Part shown: piece by piece, positions 60,649 to 64,000 of the stretch
Position numbering within the stretch: position 1 is the stretch's first letter
Layout: every line of letters starts with the position of its first letter
NCBI RefSeq assembly: GCF_902859735.1
Contig: NZ_CADIJY010000016.1
Coordinates: 1 to 64,000 of the forward strand
DNA length: 64,000 nucleotides
Direction of reading: 5' to 3'
Source of the DNA: Achromobacter aegrifaciens
GTDB taxonomy: Bacteria; Pseudomonadota; Gammaproteobacteria; Burkholderiales; Burkholderiaceae_B
The notes under the pieces: model-generated
The model's database searches: none
Told to the model about the DNA's origin: nothing
Seen by the model: only the letters and a program-made list of their open reading frames with translations
Position numbers and translations under genes: made by a program

Positions 60649-60915
60649 ATGGGCACTGAACTGGACGGCCGCCTGCTCGCCATGCGCCAGGCGCTGGCGA
60701 TCGCCATCGCCCTCTCGACCCGCAGCAGCCCCCAGGCCACCGACATGGCGCTGGAACTGCTTAATGACCTGAAGGCAAGCATGGACAACGCTCCTTCGGA
60801 CAGCCCGTTCGAGAAGCCGGAATGGGTAGCGGGCGCGCACGACGAACTGGACGGCATCGCGCGCCTGGTGCGCGCCTTCACGCAGACGCCTGAACCGGAC
60901 GACGAGGCGCAATAG
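60649..60915 (+). CDS. hypothetical protein, 88 residues
   Basis: A small soluble, mostly helical acidic protein, unrecognised. Residues about 8-45 look like a helical hairpin (RLLAMRQALAIAIALST then DMALELLNDLKASM). ATG 60649 is preceded by AAGGAAA. It is divergent from hemN and converges on the glycosyltransferase gene, 7 bp away. Confidence 0.65.
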   Translation: MGTELDGRLLAMRQALAIAIALSTRSSPQATDMALELLNDLKASMDNAPSDSPFEKPEWVAGAHDELDGIARLVRAFTQTPEPDDEAQ

Positions 60916-60922
60916 CCTGCCC

Positions 60923-62416
60923 CTAGGGGCGAGGCACGCCAGACGCCGTGCCGCAAAGCCGGGAAGACGGCGTCACACGCCAGTGCAGCCCAGGAAAGTC
61001 CTTTCCGACGGCGACAAACCCCGCTCCGGACGTTCTCGGTTCCAGCTCCAGCTCCAATGCGCCGCAAGCCTCGGCCACGTCTTTCGGCACCCAGGGACTG
61101 AAACGGAGCTGTCCGTCTATCAGCACCAGCGGCTGTTCCGGCAGCCTCAGGGCCAGCGCGCCGGCCTCGGCCGGCGGCCCCGATATCACCCTGACCGGCC
61201 CGCCAAGCGCCGCTTTGGCGGGTTCGTGCACAGCCAGGGCCAGCGCCCGGGAATCGAAATAGCGCCAATCCGACGCCTTGCGCGCAAGCCCCGCCCCGCC
61301 CGGCGAAGTCAGCCCGACCCGGACCATCAACAGCGCCTGGACCAATGCAAATACCGCCACGGCATCGCGCGGCCGCACGCGCTCCCAGACGCCGCCACGC
61401 ACCAGTTCCATCATCGCCGGCGCCATGAACAGCAGATAAGGCGTGCCCCAGTGCAGTTGCACATGGGAACCGCTGGCAAGCGTCATGATGCTGACGAACA
61501 CCAAGGGCGTAAAACCGAACGACAGCAGGATGGCGCGGCCCGCATCGCGCGGCGGCGCGTCTGCCGTCACAGCAGCCACCGCGGCGCGGCGGCGCGCCAA
61601 CCAGCACAAGACGCCCAGGAACACCCACGCAGGCAGCGCGCGGTTCAGCATCTGATCGCCCCACCACCGCGCCACTTCCGCCGCGCGCTGAACCCAAGGC
61701 AGGCCGGCGGCCAGCGATGAAGTCATCGCGTAGTTCAGGGGTTCGAAGCCGTTGTACGCCAGCCACCAGAGATGCGGCGCGAAGACCGCCAGCGCGGTCA
61801 ACCCCGCAACCTGCAGCCCGAACCGGTGCATGGAGTCGCGCCAGCCGCGCTGGCTCAGCCAGAAGACCAGCACGGCGGCGCCCGTCACCGCGCTTTGGTA
61901 CTTGGACAGAGCCCCCAGGCCCAGGCACGCGCCCAGCACGATCCACCAACCGATCCGGCGCGTGGTCCAGGCTTTCCAGCACGCGACGGCGCAGCCCACC
62001 GCCAGGGGAATCAGCACGATCTCGTGGTTGTAGAAATGCAGACGGCCGTTGTAGAAGGTGATGCACAGGCCGGCCAGCAACGCCGCCCGCGCATGGCCGC
62101 TGCCGCGCATGCCCCGCAGCCAGCGCCACAACAACGCGAAGGCGCCCAGGGTGCAGAGCGCACCGACGATGTAGCTCGTCCACGCCGACCAGCCCAGCAA
62201 TTGCACCGCTGGCCACAGCAGCCAGGTCGGCAGAGGCGGATGCTTGTAATAGCCCCATTCCAGGCTGCGCACCCAGGTCAGTTGCTCGATATTGTCAGTC
62301 GGCGGCGCGAGGGCCGCCTTGTCCAGCAGCGTCAACCACGCCAGGGCGAAGACCGCCATGCCCAAGCCTATCCACCAGCCCTCGGACCGGAACGCCCGCT
62401 TCGTCACTTCCTGCAC
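60923..62416 (-). CDS. GT39/ArnT-like membrane glycosyltransferase
   Basis: A 497-residue integral membrane protein with ten or more helices. The first periplasmic loop carries an Asp of the GT39/ArnT type (PPTDN near 40) followed by HPPLPTWLLWP near 60, typical of dolichyl/undecaprenyl-phosphate-mannose-type transferases. The C-terminal 130 residues form a soluble domain. It likely moves a sugar from a lipid carrier to an envelope acceptor at the periplasmic face. The start is GTG 62416, with AGGAC and AAGGGG upstream. The donor and acceptor are unknown. Confidence 0.8.
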   Translation of the reverse strand: MQEVTKRAFRSEGWWIGLGMAVFALAWLTLLDKAALAPPTDNIEQLTWVRSLEWGYYKHPPLPTWLLWPAVQLLGWSAWTSYIVGALCTLGAFALLWRWLRGMRGSGHARAALLAGLCITFYNGRLHFYNHEIVLIPLAVGCAVACWKAWTTRRIGWWIVLGACLGLGALSKYQSAVTGAAVLVFWLSQRGWRDSMHRFGLQVAGLTALAVFAPHLWWLAYNGFEPLNYAMTSSLAAGLPWVQRAAEVARWWGDQMLNRALPAWVFLGVLCWLARRRAAVAAVTADAPPRDAGRAILLSFGFTPLVFVSIMTLASGSHVQLHWGTPYLLFMAPAMMELVRGGVWERVRPRDAVAVFALVQALLMVRVGLTSPGGAGLARKASDWRYFDSRALALAVHEPAKAALGGPVRVISGPPAEAGALALRLPEQPLVLIDGQLRFSPWVPKDVAEACGALELELEPRTSGAGFVAVGKDFPGLHWRVTPSSRLCGTASGVPRP

Positions 62417-62565
62417 GTCCTACCCCTTCCTGCCGCCGCAGCGCGCTGCCTTGCCACATGCCCGGTATCGGGCGCAACGGAGTATGGGATGGCGTCCGCC
62501 CGCAACAGCGGGGCTTCTGTGCGGGATTTGTCTGGAAACTGTAAAGCGCCCGAGACATTCCTAGC

Positions 62566-62579
62566 TGGCCTGACCACTT
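62566..62579. promoter_or_regulatory. FadR-type operator, copy 1
   Basis: The 14-bp sequence TGGCCTGACCACTT contains the dyad TGG-N5-CCA, near the TGGTC-N-GACCA type bound by FadR-subfamily GntR regulators. An identical copy lies 101 bp to the right. Binding by the adjacent GntR protein is inferred. Confidence 0.6.
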
Positions 62580-62666
62580 CAAAGAAAGAGGTGGAATCCC
62601 TGTGATCGTTTTCCCTTGAAATGGAAAATTTCCCTTCTTATTCAAGGATGAGATGCCTATATTTGG

Positions 62667-62680
62667 TGGCCTGACCACTT
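62667..62680. promoter_or_regulatory. FadR-type operator, copy 2
   Basis: An exact repeat of TGGCCTGACCACTT, 28 bp before the GntR start codon and thus placed for autoregulation. With the copy 101 bp upstream it could allow looping. Confidence 0.65.
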
Positions 62681-62707
62681 GGCTCTCCGTTCCCGCCCCT
62701 ATCGTCG

Positions 62708-63439
62708 ATGAACACCTTCCAAGCTGCCGCTGTCACCCGCCTGTACCGAGTCATCGCCGACCAGATCGCCGGCCGGATCCGGGCCGGGGAATTCCCCCGC
62801 GGCGGGCGCCTGCCTTCTGAGCGGGAGCTGGCCGAACAGCTGCAGGTCAGCCGCGCGTCTATCCGCGAGGCACTGATCGCGCTGGAAATAGAAGGCTATG
62901 TCGAGGTGCGCGTGGGCACCGGGGTGTTCGTCACTGCCATCCGGGAAGCCATCGCTCCCGCGTACGCCGCGCCAGGACAGGACGGCATCGGCCCGTTCGA
63001 CCTGCTGGAAGCGCGCATGCTGATCGAACCCGAGTGCGCGGGCATGGCCGCGCAGCATGGGTCGCCCGCCCAGATTGCCGCCATCCGCGACGCCCACGAG
63101 GGCATGTCGCTGGGCAACTCGCCCGGCCGCCACGACCGCGAATTCCACAACGCCATTGCCGCGGCTTGCGGCAACGCCGCAGTAGCGGCCTCGGTGGCCC
63201 ATCTGTGGGAATTGACGCAGGCCAGCCCCGTGTACAGCCGCATGGAGGATTACTTCGTCGACACCAAGGTCTGGGCCATCGCCCATGCCGAACACCAGCG
63301 CATCCTGACGGCCATACAGGCGCGCGATCCGATCCGCGCGCGCCATGCCATGCATGCGCATCTGCTAGGCATCCTGGCCCGCCTGCGGGAAGACTTTGGC
63401 GACGAGAACGGCGCTCCGCAATGGTGCGCGGCACGCTGA
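62708..63439 (+). CDS. FadR-subfamily GntR transcriptional regulator
   Basis: A 243-residue regulator with a GntR winged helix (about 8-75; GRIRAGEFPRGGRLPSERELAEQLQVSRASIREALIALE) and an all-helical FCD ligand domain (about 95-225) with the metal-binding Asp/His set (EARMLIEPE, HDREFHNAI, HAEHQRIL). FCD regulators sense carboxylic acids, including those of dipeptide or sugar-acid pathways. Start ATG 62708. It precedes an ABC binding protein gene by 140 bp. Confidence 0.93.
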   Translation: MNTFQAAAVTRLYRVIADQIAGRIRAGEFPRGGRLPSERELAEQLQVSRASIREALIALEIEGYVEVRVGTGVFVTAIREAIAPAYAAPGQDGIGPFDLLEARMLIEPECAGMAAQHGSPAQIAAIRDAHEGMSLGNSPGRHDREFHNAIAAACGNAAVAASVAHLWELTQASPVYSRMEDYFVDTKVWAIAHAEHQRILTAIQARDPIRARHAMHAHLLGILARLREDFGDENGAPQWCAAR

Positions 63440-63500
63440 AGAGCACCTGTACGAAGCATTGTTGTAGCGGCTCCACCCGTAGTACCCCTGAAAACACAGG

Positions 63501-63516
63501 TGGCATGAGGTTTGCT
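63501..63516 (+). promoter_or_regulatory. sigma-54-like promoter before the peptide-type ABC gene
   Basis: TGGCAT-N5-TTGCT has GG and GC ten bases apart, exactly as in the glnK promoter at 49662. It lies 63 bp before the binding-protein start. A CACCTGT/ACAGGTG inverted pair (63444-63450 and 63496-63502) partly overlaps it. Confidence 0.65.
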
Positions 63517-63579
63517 TGCCAGTGCACGGCATCCGCGACGCGGACACCTGTCAGACCCTTTCCAGCCCGGAGGCTCGCA

Positions 63580-64000
63580 GTGAAATCGAAGAAATGGTTC
63601 TCCCTAAGCATCGGCGCACTGGTCCTCGCGGCCGCGCTGCCCGCCACGCAAGCCCTGGCGCAGACCAAGGGCGGCACGCTGAACATGATCGTCCAGCCCG
63701 AACCGCCGGTGATTGTCACCGCCATCAATCAGCAGGGGCCCACGCAGTTCGTCGCCGGCAAGATCTACGAGAGCCTGCTGACCTACTCCACCGATCTGAA
63801 GCCCCAGCCCGGCCTGGCCAAGTCGTGGGACGCCTCGCCCGACGGCCTGTCCTACACCTTCCACCTGCAGGACAACGTCAAGTGGCATGACGGCAAGCCC
63901 TTCACGTCCGAGGACGTGGTGTTCTCGCTGGCGGACATGCTGCCCAAGACCCATGCGCGCGCCCGCGTGATCCTGAACAAGTTCGTGGAATCGGTGCAGG
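63580..64000 (+). CDS. peptide/nickel-type ABC binding protein (5' part, cut by window end)
   Basis: The first 140 residues of a periplasmic binding protein of the SBP_bac_5 (DppA/OppA) family. A signal peptide (about 1-27, ending ALA before QTKGG) is followed by NMIVQPEPPVIVTAINQQGP, IYESLLTYSTDLKPQPGLAKSW and YTFHLQDNVKWHDGKPFTSEDVVFSL, the classical start of the fold. Start GTG 63580 with GGAGG at 6 bp. The gene runs off the right edge; the usual permease and ATPase genes would follow. Confidence 0.92.
   Translation, partial: MKSKKWFSLSIGALVLAAALPATQALAQTKGGTLNMIVQPEPPVIVTAINQQGPTQFVAGKIYESLLTYSTDLKPQPGLAKSWDASPDGLSYTFHLQDNVKWHDGKPFTSEDVVFSLADMLPKTHARARVILNKFVESVQ

Noticed and set aside
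60351-62258. A 635-codon leftward open frame overlapping hemN and the glycosyltransferase gene
   Set aside because: It lies in another frame of two convincing genes, and its composition (Gly, Arg, Ala) is that of a GC-rich shadow.

Overview
The window looks like a piece of a GC-rich betaproteobacterial chromosome of the family Alcaligenaceae (Achromobacter/Bordetella type). This is inferred from the GC-rich third codon positions, three Bug/TctC-type periplasmic solute receptors, many LysR regulators, an incomplete regulatory PTS (ptsH, ptsI and an EIIA of the mannose class) beside gshB, and the style of the housekeeping proteins. No phage, transposase or CRISPR was seen. I count about 68 protein genes, one tRNA-Pro(GGG), one array of long palindromic repeats, and several convincing regulatory sites.

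Left part (1-12 kb): a metallophosphatase; a PepSY membrane protein behind a Fur-like dyad; an aldo/keto reductase; an Atm1-type ABC exporter; a Rieske protein; a BASS-type transporter divergent from a LysR gene. Then comes a compact leftward operon of a Tat-exported NitT/TauT-type binding protein, an enlarged permease, an ATPase and, unusually, a membrane-anchored c-type cytochrome followed by an OsmC protein.

Accessory metabolism (12-40 kb): three cassettes each centre on a Bug receptor. They are an N-formylglutamate amidohydrolase-like enzyme with LysR (12.9-15.8 kb), an aspartoacylase-like deacylase with an RpiR regulator (22.3-25.2 kb), and a larger sugar-acid-like set (28.1-35.8 kb: D-2-hydroxyacid dehydrogenase, LysR, IlvD/Edd dehydratase, Bug, 3-hydroxyacyl-CoA-type dehydrogenase, SMP-30 lactonase). 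The last set is interrupted by three tandem 295-bp palindromic repeat units. Between the cassettes lie an AGE epimerase, TauE/SafE and EamA transporters (the latter divergent from an Lrp gene across a very symmetrical dyad), a SYLF lipoprotein, acetyltransferases, a PhzF protein, an SDR, a rhomboid protease and several small unknowns.

Housekeeping block (41-58 kb, mostly leftward): thrS-infC, gshB, EIIA-ptsH-ptsI, a lipoprotein, ubiK, comM, then rpmI-rplT-pheS-pheT-ihfA-merR and tRNA-Pro. infC appears to start with AUC and is separated from rpmI by about 8.9 kb of other genes, whereas in many bacteria they adjoin. glnK-amtB lies in this gap, facing right, behind a sigma-54 promoter and an NtrC-type dyad.

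Right end (58-64 kb): an orphan NarL/LuxR response regulator; hemN with an FNR-like box; a GT39-like membrane glycosyltransferase; a FadR-type GntR regulator with two copies of a matching operator; and the start of a peptide-type ABC binding protein behind a second sigma-54-like promoter. That gene runs off the window.
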